Of a stretch of DNA of 34,306 nucleotides, positions 1 to 7,393 are shown piece by piece. Numbering within the stretch: position 1 is the stretch's first letter; each line of letters begins with the position of its first letter. The notes under the pieces were generated by a model. That model worked only from the letters and a program-made list of their open reading frames with translations, did no database searches and had not been told where the DNA came from. A program made the translations under genes and the position numbers. The stretch is from Microvirga arabica (GTDB lineage Bacteria > Pseudomonadota > Alphaproteobacteria > Rhizobiales > Beijerinckiaceae): assembly GCF_016811235.1 (NCBI RefSeq), contig NZ_JAFBID010000073.1:1-34306 (forward strand), read 5' to 3'.

Positions 1-979
1 GGCCCCGCACGTCCGCGATAACGCCGGGGTGGCGGTCCTTCAGTTCGGCGAGGCGCTGCTTGAGCAGAAGCCCCTTGGGCTCGACCTCCTTCAGGAAGCC
101 AGGCTCCAGAATGATGTCGAGCACCGCGTTGCCCACCGCCATGGCCAGCGGGTTGCCGCCGAAGGTGGTGCCGTGGGTGCCCACCGTCATGCCCTTGGCA
201 GCCTCGGCCGTGGCGAGGCACGCGCCCATCGGGAAGCCGCCGCCGATGCCCTTGGCCACCGCCATGATATCGGGCGTGACGCCGGTCCATTCATAGGCAA
301 AGAGCTTGCCGGTGCGTCCGACGCCGGTCTGGATCTCGTCGAAGATCAGGAGCAGGCCCTGGCTGTCGCAAAGTTGGCGAAGCTCGCGCAGGAAGGCGTT
401 GGAGACCGTGCGGATGCCGCCCTCGCCCTGGATCGGCTCGATCATCAGGGCCGCGGTCTCGGGCCCAATCACGGCTTTCAGGGCTTCGATATCTTCGACG
501 GGAACCTGATCGAAGCCTTCCACCTTGGGGCCGAAGCCTTCCAGGTACTTCGCCTGTCCGCCGGCCGCGATGGTCGCCAGCGTCCGCCCGTGGAAGGCGC
601 CTTCGAACGTGACGATTCGGAAGCGCTCCGGATGGCCGTTCACGGCATGGTACTTGCGGGCCATCTTGATGGCGGCCTCGTTGGCCTCGGCACCAGAGTT
701 GGAGAAGAAGACCACGTCCGCAAAGGTGTTCTCGACGAGGCGCTTGGCCAGCCGCTCCCCTTCAGGGATCTGGAACAGGTTCGATGTGTGCCAGACCTTG
801 GAAGCCTGCTCCGTGAGGGCCTGGACGAGGTGCGGGTGGGCGTGGCCTAAGGCATTGACGGCAATACCGGCCCCGAAATCGAGATATCGCTCGCCATCTC
901 GGCCGAAGAGCCAGGGGCCCTCCCCTTTCTCGAAGGAAAGCTCGGCGCGTGCGTAGGTCGGCAGCAATGGCGATGTCAC
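1..979 (-). CDS. argD: Acetylornithine/succinyldiaminopimelate aminotransferase, 3' end cut by window
   Basis: Class III PLP-dependent aminotransferase that transaminates N-acetylglutamate semialdehyde to N-acetylornithine in arginine synthesis; family members also act on N-succinyl-LL-diaminopimelate semialdehyde for lysine. Translating the minus strand from 979 gives 326 residues with the family landmarks: SGAEANE, the FDEIQTGVGRTG segment carrying the PLP-contacting Asp, the PLP lysine at about residue 243 in AKGIGGGFP, and THGTTFGGNPLA. About 70 C-terminal residues lie beyond position 1. The start is GTG at 979 with GGAG seven bases upstream. A sigma70-like promoter and a hairpin lie in front. 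Succinylornithine or ornithine aminotransferase is possible, but the motifs and single-gene setting favour ArgD. Confidence 0.93.
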   Translation of the reverse strand, partial: MTSPLLPTYARAELSFEKGEGPWLFGRDGERYLDFGAGIAVNALGHAHPHLVQALTEQASKVWHTSNLFQIPEGERLAKRLVENTFADVVFFSNSGAEANEAAIKMARKYHAVNGHPERFRIVTFEGAFHGRTLATIAAGGQAKYLEGFGPKVEGFDQVPVEDIEALKAVIGPETAALMIEPIQGEGGIRTVSNAFLRELRQLCDSQGLLLIFDEIQTGVGRTGKLFAYEWTGVTPDIMAVAKGIGGGFPMGACLATAEAAKGMTVGTHGTTFGGNPLAMAVGNAVLDIILEPGFLKEVEPKGLLLKQRLAELKDRHPGVIADVRG

Positions 980-1024
980 AGGTTGTCTCCGCCTCCATGG
1001 ACCCAAAGTCGCACCCGGGTCCGA

Positions 1025-1055
1025 AAAAGAAAGCGCCGCCCCAGCGGGGGCGGCA
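1025..1055 (-). terminator. Terminator-like hairpin in the argD leader
   Basis: On the minus strand a GC-rich 8-bp stem (GCCGCCCC paired with GGGGCGGC, about 1055-1035) is followed by a broken T-run (GCTTTCTTTTTC, 1036-1025). It has the form of an intrinsic terminator but sits only a few bases after the predicted argD transcription start and about 50 bases before the start codon. It may be an attenuator, a leader-stabilising stem, or the end of a very short RNA. Confidence 0.45.
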
Positions 1056-1063
1056 CGGTCCGG

Positions 1064-1313
1064 GATTCTACCGAGGTGCAGGACCCTGTCAATTCAAGAG
1101 AAGTGAACTGACTCATCACAAGGAATTTTTACCAAAGGTGAGTTCCTTGGGGAAAACGGCAGGGGTTGTTCGGGGACTCTTGCGCCCGAGTCCACCCATC
1201 CTGTAACTTCGGGTCAGTCGAGTACATCATTCGTGCGGCGGCAATCACCCTCAGGAGCGACCCTCGCAACGCGGTCGGACATCAAAAATCTGTCCGCGAG
1301 GCATCTGGGATTC
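1064..1313. promoter_or_regulatory. Cluster of five GANTC (CcrM-type) sites between argD and gcrA
   Basis: GANTC occurs at 1064-1068, 1110-1114, 1175-1179, 1188-1192 and 1309-1313. The two central sites form an inverted pair (GACTC, 8 bases, GAGTC). In Alphaproteobacteria CcrM methylates GANTC, and GcrA acts with sigma70 at promoters that contain methylated GANTC. One site overlaps the argD -10 box and one lies about 40 bases before the gcrA start codon. The rest of this roughly 370-base gap shows nothing else recognisable. Confidence 0.55.
1065..1092 (-). promoter_or_regulatory. Sigma70-like promoter of argD
   Basis: On the minus strand TTGACA (1092-1087) is followed after 16 bases by TAGAAT (1070-1065). 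This is a near-consensus -35/-10 pair about 90 bases upstream of the argD GTG. A GANTC site (1064-1068) overlaps the -10 box. The spacing is one base short of the optimum. The transcription start, inferred at about 1058, is not proven. Confidence 0.6.
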
Positions 1314-1353
1314 TGAGTGTTTGAAGGCCGCCTCCGATGGAGGCAGATTGAAA

Positions 1354-1893
1354 ATGATAGATGCGGGCGCAACTTGGACGGACGAGCGTGTCGAGCTTCT
1401 CAAGAAGCTCTGGACCGATGGTTTGAGCGCGAGCCAGATCGCCGCCGAGCTTGGCAACGTGACCCGCAACGCAGTGATCGGCAAGGTTCACCGCCTCGGT
1501 CTTTCCGGCCGCGCCAAGGATGCCAAGCCCGCCGCCTCGGCCGCCGCAGCCCGCCCCCGCAAGGCCACCCGTGCACCGAGCGCCCCGGCTCCCTTGCCAC
1601 CTCAGCCGCACATCAACAACGTGGTCGTCGCCCCCATCGCCCTCCAGCCGGTCACCCAGGAGCCGAGCGTCTACGTCGAGGACGACCTTGCCGTTCCGGT
1701 CTCCGAGCGCGTGACCATCATGGACCTGCGTGAGTCCATGTGCCGCTGGCCCATGGGCGACCCGACCAAACCCGAATTCCGCTTCTGCGGCGCCCGGTCC
1801 ATCACGGGCCTGCCCTATTGCACCCACCACGCCCGCGTTGCCTACCAGCCGGTGGCCGACCGCAAGCGCGACCGCAAGCTGGCCCGGGCTTGA
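1354..1893 (+). CDS. gcrA: GcrA cell-cycle regulator
   Basis: Global cell-cycle transcription factor of Alphaproteobacteria that binds DNA and the RNA polymerase sigma70 holoenzyme and acts at CcrM-methylated GANTC promoters. The 179-residue product has the diagnostic N-terminal HTH (WTDERVELLKKLW, GLSASQIAAELG, TRNAVIGKVHRLGL, about residues 8-50), a Pro/Ala-rich linker (about 65-105), and a C-terminal domain with CRWPMGDP and FCG...YCTHHARVAY, whose Cys/His pattern is typical of the family. ATG 1354 was chosen because GGAGG lies 10 bases upstream; an upstream in-frame TTG at 1321 has no good site. It is a single gene ending in a strong bidirectional terminator and convergent with phoB. Confidence 0.95.
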   Translation: MIDAGATWTDERVELLKKLWTDGLSASQIAAELGNVTRNAVIGKVHRLGLSGRAKDAKPAASAAAARPRKATRAPSAPAPLPPQPHINNVVVAPIALQPVTQEPSVYVEDDLAVPVSERVTIMDLRESMCRWPMGDPTKPEFRFCGARSITGLPYCTHHARVAYQPVADRKRDRKLARA

Positions 1894-1911
1894 ACATCAC
1901 CGCCTTCAAGC

Positions 1912-1948
1912 AAAAAGGCCGCGCTGATCGTTCCAGCGCGGCCTTTTC
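1912..1948. terminator. Bidirectional terminator between gcrA and phoB
   Basis: Inverted repeat GGCCGCGCTG (1917-1926) and CAGCGCGGCC (1934-1943), with an A-run on the left and TTTT on the right, so it can end both the gcrA transcript and the convergent pho/pst transcript. Confidence 0.85.
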
Positions 1949-1970
1949 TGTTGTCGGGGATCCTTAGGCC

Positions 1971-2687
1971 TCAGGCCTCCAGCGCATGTTCCTCGCGGGC
2001 AAAGGTCTCGTCGAAGGAATAGCCGGCGCCCCGCACGGTACGGATGGGATCGGGCTTGCGCGGCAGGTTGATCGCCTTGCGCAGGCGGCCCACATGCACG
2101 TCCACCGTGCGCTCGTCGATATAGACGTCGTGGCCCCACACCGCATTGAGCAGGTGTTCGCGGGAAAAGACGCGACCGGGGCTCTGCATCAGGAATTCAA
2201 GCAGGCGGAACTCCGTGGGGCCTAGGTGGAGTTCCTGGCCGGCACGGCGCACCCGGTGGGTTTCGCGGTCGAGCTCGATATCGCCGGCCCTCAGAAGCGT
2301 TGCAATATGGGCGGGCTTCGTCCGGCGCAGGAGCGCACGGACTCGCGCCAGCAGTTCCGGCACCGAGAAAGGCTTGACGATGTAATCGTCGGCTCCCGTG
2401 GAGAGGCCGCGGATGCGGTCGCCCTCCTCGCCGCGGGCCGTGAGCATGATCACCGGCAGGCGCTCGGTTTCCGACCGGGCGCGGATGCGGCGGCACAGCT
2501 CAATTCCGGACAGACCGGGCAGCATCCAGTCGAGCAGAACGATATCGGGCACCTGCTCGCGCAGGCGGATCTCCGCTTCGTCGCCGCGAGACACGCTGTC
2601 CACCTCATAGCCCTCGGCCTCAAGGTTGTAGCGCAGGAGGAGCATCAAAGGCTCCTCGTCCTCCACGATCAGAACGCGAGGCCCCAT
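1971..2687 (-). CDS. phoB: Phosphate regulon response regulator PhoB
   Basis: OmpR/PhoB-class response regulator that is phosphorylated by PhoR in low phosphate and binds Pho boxes. The 238 residues comprise a receiver domain (acidic pocket E9-D10, phospho-acceptor D53 in LLDWMLPG, conserved Thr in IMLTARG, Lys in DYIVKPF) and a C-terminal winged helix (about 140-230, with LGPTEFRLLEFLM, the DERTVDVHVGRLRKAI recognition helix and RTVRGAGYSF). Length is normal. It starts two bases after phoU and is the last gene of the regulon unit. Its regulation by its own Pho box upstream of pstS is inferred from the shared strand and tight spacing. Confidence 0.96.
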   Translation of the reverse strand: MGPRVLIVEDEEPLMLLLRYNLEAEGYEVDSVSRGDEAEIRLREQVPDIVLLDWMLPGLSGIELCRRIRARSETERLPVIMLTARGEEGDRIRGLSTGADDYIVKPFSVPELLARVRALLRRTKPAHIATLLRAGDIELDRETHRVRRAGQELHLGPTEFRLLEFLMQSPGRVFSREHLLNAVWGHDVYIDERTVDVHVGRLRKAINLPRKPDPIRTVRGAGYSFDETFAREEHALEA

Positions 2688-2689
2688 GG

Positions 2690-3403
2690 TCAGGCTCCCG
2701 CCTCGACCGTCGTATCGATGGAACGGTCGTTCTTCGGCCTGTCGATGGCCAGCGTCTCGGCCGTGACGAGGTAGTGGACCGTCTCGGCGATGTTGGTGGT
2801 GTGGTCGCCGATGCGCTCAATGTTTTTGGCGCAGAAGAGAAGATGCGTGCAGAACGAGATGTTGCGCGGATCTTCCATCATATAGGTCAGAAGTTCGCGG
2901 AAGAGCGAAGTATAGAGCGCATCGATTGCGCCGTCGCGCTTCCACACGTCGAGCGCCTTCGCCGTATCTTTCTGGGCATAGGCGTCGAGCACGTCCTTGA
3001 GCTGCGCCATCACCAAATCGTTCATGTGCCGGAGCCCGACCACAATCTTGTGCGGCTGGAAATCGTCGCCGATGGCCAACGCCCGCTTGGCGATGTTCTT
3101 GGCCAAGTCTCCGATGCGCTCCACGTCGCCGGCGATGCGGATGGCCGAGATGGTCTCACGCAGGTCAACGGCAAGCGGCTGGCGGCGGGCAATGGTGAGA
3201 ATGGCGTTCTCCTCGACCTCGCGATGGAGAACGTCGAGGCGCGGGTCGGAGGCAATCACCGTCTGAGCCATGGGCTTGTCGTGGCGAGCCAGCGCGGCGA
3301 CGGAATCGACCAGCATCTTCTCGGCGATGCCGCCCATTTCGGCGATGCGCTGCCGGAGCCCCTGGAGATCGGTGTCGTAGGAGCTGACGATATGCTCTGA
3401 CAT
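2690..3403 (-). CDS. phoU: Phosphate transport system regulatory protein PhoU
   Basis: All-helical cytoplasmic protein that restrains PhoR when phosphate is plentiful and moderates Pst transport. The 237 residues form two PhoU repeats (about 15-105 and 115-210). Each carries the acidic metal-binding pattern seen in the family (RIAGDVERIGDLAKNIA and KNIERIGDHTTNIAE). The start ATG at 3403 has GGAGG in a good position. It lies 25 bases behind pstB and just in front of phoB, the usual pst-phoU-phoB order. Nothing is missing compared with typical PhoU. Confidence 0.95.
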   Translation of the reverse strand: MSEHIVSSYDTDLQGLRQRIAEMGGIAEKMLVDSVAALARHDKPMAQTVIASDPRLDVLHREVEENAILTIARRQPLAVDLRETISAIRIAGDVERIGDLAKNIAKRALAIGDDFQPHKIVVGLRHMNDLVMAQLKDVLDAYAQKDTAKALDVWKRDGAIDALYTSLFRELLTYMMEDPRNISFCTHLLFCAKNIERIGDHTTNIAETVHYLVTAETLAIDRPKNDRSIDTTVEAGA

Positions 3404-3428
3404 GGAAGTCCTCCGTGAACCGCTTCGA

Positions 3429-4247
3429 TCAGCCGAAGCGGCCCGTGATGTAATCCTGCGTCTGTTTCTTGGCCGGGTTCATGAACATCTTGGTTGTGGG
3501 GCCGAACTCCACGAGTTCGCCCAGATACATGAACGCCGTGAACTGCGAGATGCGCGCCGCCTGCTGCATGTTATGCGTGACGATCACGATGGTGAACTCG
3601 GAGCGAAGCTGCTCGATGAGTTCCTCGATCTTGCCCGTGGAGATCGGATCGAGTGCCGAGGTCGGCTCGTCGAGGAGGATCACTTCGGGCTTCTGCGCAA
3701 TGGTGCGCGCGATGCACAGGCGCTGCTGCTGGCCACCCGACAGGCTCATGCCCGACTGACGCAGCTTGTCCTTCGCCTCGTCCCAGAGAGCCGCCTTGCG
3801 CAGAGCCTCCTCGACGCGGCCGTCGAGTTCGGACTTCGGCAGCCTCTCGTAGAGTTTGATGCCAAAGGCGATGTTGTCGTAGATCGACATGGGGAACGGC
3901 GTCGGCTTCTGGAACACCATGCCGACGCGGGCGCGAAGCTCGTTCACGTCGATGTTCTGCGAGAGCACGTTCTGCCCGTCGAGCAGGATCTCGCCATCGG
4001 CGCGCTGCTCAGGGTACAGGCTGTAGATGCGGTTAAAGGTGCGCAGCAGCGTCGACTTCCCGCAGCCGGACGGGCCAATGAGAGCCGTCACCTGACGGTC
4101 GTAGAAGTCGAGGTTGATGTCCTTGAGGCTTCGGAAGTCGCCATAATAGAAATTCAGGTTTCTGACCGCGATGCGCACCGGCGCTTCGGCATTGCCAGCG
4201 GCGGCTTTTCCGACGGCGCTGCTCGTGTTGAGGGCAATCGTGCTCAT
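3429..4247 (-). CDS. pstB: Phosphate ABC transporter ATP-binding protein PstB
   Basis: ATPase that powers inward phosphate transport through PstC-PstA. The 272-residue product shows Walker A GPSGCGKST (about 58-66), a Q-loop in MVFQKPTPFPMSIYDNI, the signature LSGGQQQR, Walker B VILLDEPTSALDP, and the H-loop VTHNMQQAARISQ. PTPFPMSIYDN and the closing EFGPTTKMFMNPAKKQTQDYITGRFG are typical of PstB within the ABC superfamily. An N-terminal extension of about 20 residues is Ala/Ser-rich and probably flexible. The start overlaps the pstA stop by 4 bases, indicating translational coupling. Confidence 0.97.
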   Translation of the reverse strand: MSTIALNTSSAVGKAAAGNAEAPVRIAVRNLNFYYGDFRSLKDINLDFYDRQVTALIGPSGCGKSTLLRTFNRIYSLYPEQRADGEILLDGQNVLSQNIDVNELRARVGMVFQKPTPFPMSIYDNIAFGIKLYERLPKSELDGRVEEALRKAALWDEAKDKLRQSGMSLSGGQQQRLCIARTIAQKPEVILLDEPTSALDPISTGKIEELIEQLRSEFTIVIVTHNMQQAARISQFTAFMYLGELVEFGPTTKMFMNPAKKQTQDYITGRFG

Positions 4248-5152
4248 CGGACTTTATCCTTCCTCAGGAGCAGGCGCGCCACGATGGACAGCGCCAGGAT
4301 CGACATGGTGATGATGAGGGCACCGGCCCAGGCCAGTTCGCGCCAGTTCTCGTAAGGCGAGAGAGCGAACTGGAAGATCATGACCGGCAGGTTCGCGACT
4401 CCTCCCATCAGAGTCGGGCTGAACCAGAAATTGTTGTTCAGCGCCGTGAACAGCAGCGGCGCGGTCTCGCCGGCGATGCGGGCGGTGGCCAGCAGCACGC
4501 CGGTGACCATGCCGGCGCGCGCCGCCTTCCAGCTGATCTTGATGATGACGGTCGACATGGGCGCGCCGAGCGCGGCACCTGCCTCACGCAGCGATCCCGG
4601 AACGAGGCGCAGCATGTCCTCAGTGGTGCGCACGATCACCGGCACGGCGATGATTGCAAGCGCCACGCCGCCGGCCCAGCCGGAATAGCCGCCCATCGGC
4701 TGCACCATGAGCATGTAGACGAAAAGGCCGATGAGGATGCTGGGCGCCGCAAGCAGGATGTCGTTCACGAAGCGAATGACTTCCGCGAGCTTCGAGCCCT
4801 TGCCGTATTCGGCGAGAAAGGTGCCCGCCAGAACGCCGACAGGCGTCGCCACCACGATGCCGAGAACGGTCAGGATGAGGCTGCCCACGATGGCATTGGC
4901 GATGCCGCCACCCTGGGTTCCCGGTCCCGGCGTGGTCTCGGTGAAGACCGCCGGCGACAGGCCGCCGATCCCCTCGACGAGGAGCATGAGCAGGATCCAG
5001 CCGAGCACGAAGGCGCCCAGGACCGTGAACAGGGTGCAGATGATCTTGAGAGCGCGGTCGGCCACGTGGCGGCTGCGGCGCACCCGCCCCCATGGCGCGG
5101 GGGCAGTTGTGGGTTCTGTTGCCAGCCGATGTTGCAGAACTGTGTCCATCAT
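4244..5152 (-). CDS. pstA: Phosphate ABC transporter permease PstA
   Basis: Inner-membrane permease that pairs with PstC. The 302 residues hold about six hydrophobic segments after a charged cytoplasmic N-terminus. The first is at about 36-60, and the others carry the BPD_transp_1 coupling region (EDMLRLVPGSLREAGAALGAP, the EAA-type loop that contacts PstB). TAPLLFTALNNNFWF near the C-terminus is typical of PstA. Stop and start overlap with pstB (ATGA), and pstC ends 7 bases upstream. Confidence 0.96.
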   Translation of the reverse strand: MMDTVLQHRLATEPTTAPAPWGRVRRSRHVADRALKIICTLFTVLGAFVLGWILLMLLVEGIGGLSPAVFTETTPGPGTQGGGIANAIVGSLILTVLGIVVATPVGVLAGTFLAEYGKGSKLAEVIRFVNDILLAAPSILIGLFVYMLMVQPMGGYSGWAGGVALAIIAVPVIVRTTEDMLRLVPGSLREAGAALGAPMSTVIIKISWKAARAGMVTGVLLATARIAGETAPLLFTALNNNFWFSPTLMGGVANLPVMIFQFALSPYENWRELAWAGALIITMSILALSIVARLLLRKDKVR

Positions 5153-5159
5153 CGTTTCC

Positions 5160-6134
5160 TCAACCCACCTTGACCCGAGACACCAGCAGCCTGGCGAGCA
5201 CGAGCACGGTGAACGTGACCAGGAACAGGATGCAGCCCAGCGCCATGAGGGCGTTCAGCTGCAATCCGATAGCCTCGTTGAACTCGTTGGCGATGCGCGA
5301 CGCGATGGTCGAGCCCGGATCGAAGAGCGATCCCGACAGGCGGTTCGCGTTGCCGACGACAAAGGTCACCGCCATCGTCTCGCCGAGCGCACGGCCGAGG
5401 CCGAGCATGATCGCTCCGATGATGCTGACTCCGGCCTGGGGCACGAGCACATTGCGCACCACCTCCCAGGTGGTGCAGCCGATGCCGTAGGCGCTTTCGC
5501 GCAGCACGGACGGGATCTGATCGAGAATGTCGCGTGCGATCGAGGCGATGAACGGAATGATCATAATCGCCAGGATGATGCCGGCCGTCAGGATGCCGAC
5601 GCCGGAGGGCGTGCGCGCATACAGGATGGTGCCGACGATCGGCATTCCCTCGACGATGTTGGAGACGGGGATCTGCACGTAATTGGCGAAAAGGGGCGCG
5701 AAGACGAAGAGGCCCCACATGCCGTAGATGATGCTGGGAACGGCTGCGAGCAGCTCGATGGTCGTGGCCACCGGCCGCTTGAGCCAGGGCGGGCAGAGCT
5801 GGGTCAGGAAGATGGCGATGCCGAGCGACAGAGGCACACCGATGACGAGGGCGATCAGCGCCGTCGTCAGCGTTCCGACAATGGCAACCCACGCGCCGTA
5901 CTGGTCTTCGTTAACGTTCCAGACGTTCGACGTGATGAAGCTGAGGCCGAACTCACTGAAGGCAGGCCAGCCGCCGTAGATCATCGAGCCGATGATTCCG
6001 AGGAGCACGATCAGCACCAGAAGGGCCGATGCGAGGCTCGCGAAGCGGAAGATCCGGTCGAAGGTCGGTGGAGAGAACCGGCGAACAGGGGCATCCGTGC
6101 TCGAAACGAGACGTTCTTGCGAGAGAGCTACCAT
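5160..6134 (-). CDS. pstC: Phosphate ABC transporter permease PstC
   Basis: Partner permease of PstA in the high-affinity phosphate importer. The 324 residues begin with a short cytoplasmic tail and a membrane segment at about 30-52. A periplasmic loop follows (WPAFSEFGLSFITSNVWNVNEDQYGAWVAIVGTL, cited in part), then the BPD_transp_1 core with the EAA loop (RDILDQIPSVLRESAYGIGCTTWEVV) and GETMAVTFVVGN, both characteristic of PstC. It follows pstS by 36 bases without a visible terminator, so it is probably co-transcribed at a lower level. Confidence 0.96.
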   Translation of the reverse strand: MVALSQERLVSSTDAPVRRFSPPTFDRIFRFASLASALLVLIVLLGIIGSMIYGGWPAFSEFGLSFITSNVWNVNEDQYGAWVAIVGTLTTALIALVIGVPLSLGIAIFLTQLCPPWLKRPVATTIELLAAVPSIIYGMWGLFVFAPLFANYVQIPVSNIVEGMPIVGTILYARTPSGVGILTAGIILAIMIIPFIASIARDILDQIPSVLRESAYGIGCTTWEVVRNVLVPQAGVSIIGAIMLGLGRALGETMAVTFVVGNANRLSGSLFDPGSTIASRIANEFNEAIGLQLNALMALGCILFLVTFTVLVLARLLVSRVKVG

Positions 6135-6170
6135 TCGCCGATCCGCTATGTTGGTGAGATCAGGTCAGAC

Positions 6171-7214
6171 TTACTGCTTGTAGACCGGCTGGCCCGAGGC
6201 GTTCTTGATCTCGCCGGCCCAGGTGGCGCGCACCTGGTCCTTGAGCTGCGCGGGCAGCGGCACGTAGTCGAGTTCGATCGCCATCTGGTCGCCGTTCTTG
6301 AAGGACCAGTCGAAGAACTTCAGCGCCTCGGCCACCTGCTCCGGCTTCTCCGGAGCCTTGGGAACGAGGATGAAGGTCGGAGCCGTGATCGGCCAAGCCT
6401 CGTCGCCAGCCTGGTTCGTCAGCGAGATGCCGTAGCCGGGAGCCGACTTCCAGTCGGCATTGGCAGCGGCGGCCTGAAAGGTCTTGGCCTCGGGCGACAC
6501 GAACTTGCCGTTCTTGTTCTGGAGCTGGGCGAACGGGATGCTGTTCTGCTTGGCGTAGGCGTATTCCACGTAGCCGATCGAATTCGGCACCTGCTTCACG
6601 AGAGCGGCGACGCCCTCATTGCCCTTGCCGCCCTGACCCACGGGCCACTGCACCGATGCGCCAACGCCCGGTCCGCCCTTCCAGGTCTCGGAGACCTGCG
6701 AGAGATAGGTGGTGAACACGCTGGTGGTGCCCGATCCGTCGGAGCGGTAGACTGGGGTGATCGAGGCGTCGGGAAGCTTCACGCCCTGGTTGATCTGAGC
6801 GATCTTGGCATCGTTCCACTTGGAAACCTTGCCGTTGAAGATGTCGGCGAGAACCTCGCCCGTCAGCTTCAGCTGGCCGGCGGAAACACCCTGGATGTTG
6901 TAGACGGGAACCACGCCACCCATCACGGCCGGGAACTGGATGAAGCCGTCCTTCTGGAGCTCCTCACCCTTGAGCGGAGCGTCGGTTGCGCCGAAATCGA
7001 CGGTCTTGGCCCGGATCTGGCGGATGCCGCCGCTGGAGCCGATGGACTGATAGTTCAGCCGGTTGCCCGTCTCCTTGTTGTAGGCCTCGGCCCACTTGGC
7101 ATAGATCGGGAACGGGAATGTCGCGCCTGCGCCGGTGATGTCAGCGGCAGAGGCCGTGGTCGTAAGGCTCGCGACGGCAAGGCCGGCCGCAATGGCGAAG
7201 GACATGATCTTCAA
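6171..7214 (-). CDS. pstS: Periplasmic phosphate-binding protein PstS
   Basis: Captures phosphate in the periplasm and delivers it to PstCA. The 347-residue product has a signal peptide (about 1-23, cleavage after ASA, mature start ADITGAG). Phosphate-contact segments follow: GAGATFPFP, SIGSSGGI, VDFGATDAPL and RSDGSGTT. I chose TTG 7214, which has AGGAG eight bases upstream and gives the signal peptide a lysine. An ATG three codons later lacks good ribosome-binding spacing. It is the first gene after the Pho box and the most likely point of PhoB control of pstSCAB-phoUB. Confidence 0.96.
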   Translation of the reverse strand: MKIMSFAIAAGLAVASLTTTASAADITGAGATFPFPIYAKWAEAYNKETGNRLNYQSIGSSGGIRQIRAKTVDFGATDAPLKGEELQKDGFIQFPAVMGGVVPVYNIQGVSAGQLKLTGEVLADIFNGKVSKWNDAKIAQINQGVKLPDASITPVYRSDGSGTTSVFTTYLSQVSETWKGGPGVGASVQWPVGQGGKGNEGVAALVKQVPNSIGYVEYAYAKQNSIPFAQLQNKNGKFVSPEAKTFQAAAANADWKSAPGYGISLTNQAGDEAWPITAPTFILVPKAPEKPEQVAEALKFFDWSFKNGDQMAIELDYVPLPAQLKDQVRATWAGEIKNASGQPVYKQ

Positions 7215-7310
7215 GGGTCAATCTCCTGTTCATGCAGTGTGACAGGTGGCTTCGAAAGCCTAAGGCCGCGTCACGCGATGGGACAGCTAGGCCCGACGGA
7301 TGTCTCCTCT

Positions 7311-7338
7311 ACGACAGTTGGATGACAATTACATGACA
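7311..7338 (-). promoter_or_regulatory. Pho box with three direct repeats upstream of pstS
   Basis: On the minus strand TGTCAT (7338-7333), TGTCAT (7327-7322) and TGTCGT (7316-7311) are spaced exactly 11 bases apart. This is the repeat unit and phase of PhoB sites in enterics and rhizobia. The box lies about 97 bases upstream of the pstS start codon, in the phoR-pstS gap. I could not fix a -10 element with confidence. Confidence 0.85.
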
Positions 7339-7393
7339 CCCCTTCAGGATCCCTTGGAACGTCTCATTTTCTGTCCTGGGGAAAATTGCCCGA

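Noticed and set aside
4731..7325. Very long open frame on the plus strand (864 codons) across pstA-pstC-pstS
   Set aside because: It is antisense to three clearly recognised genes, has low-complexity Arg/Asp/His-rich composition and no family motif. It is a high-GC shadow.
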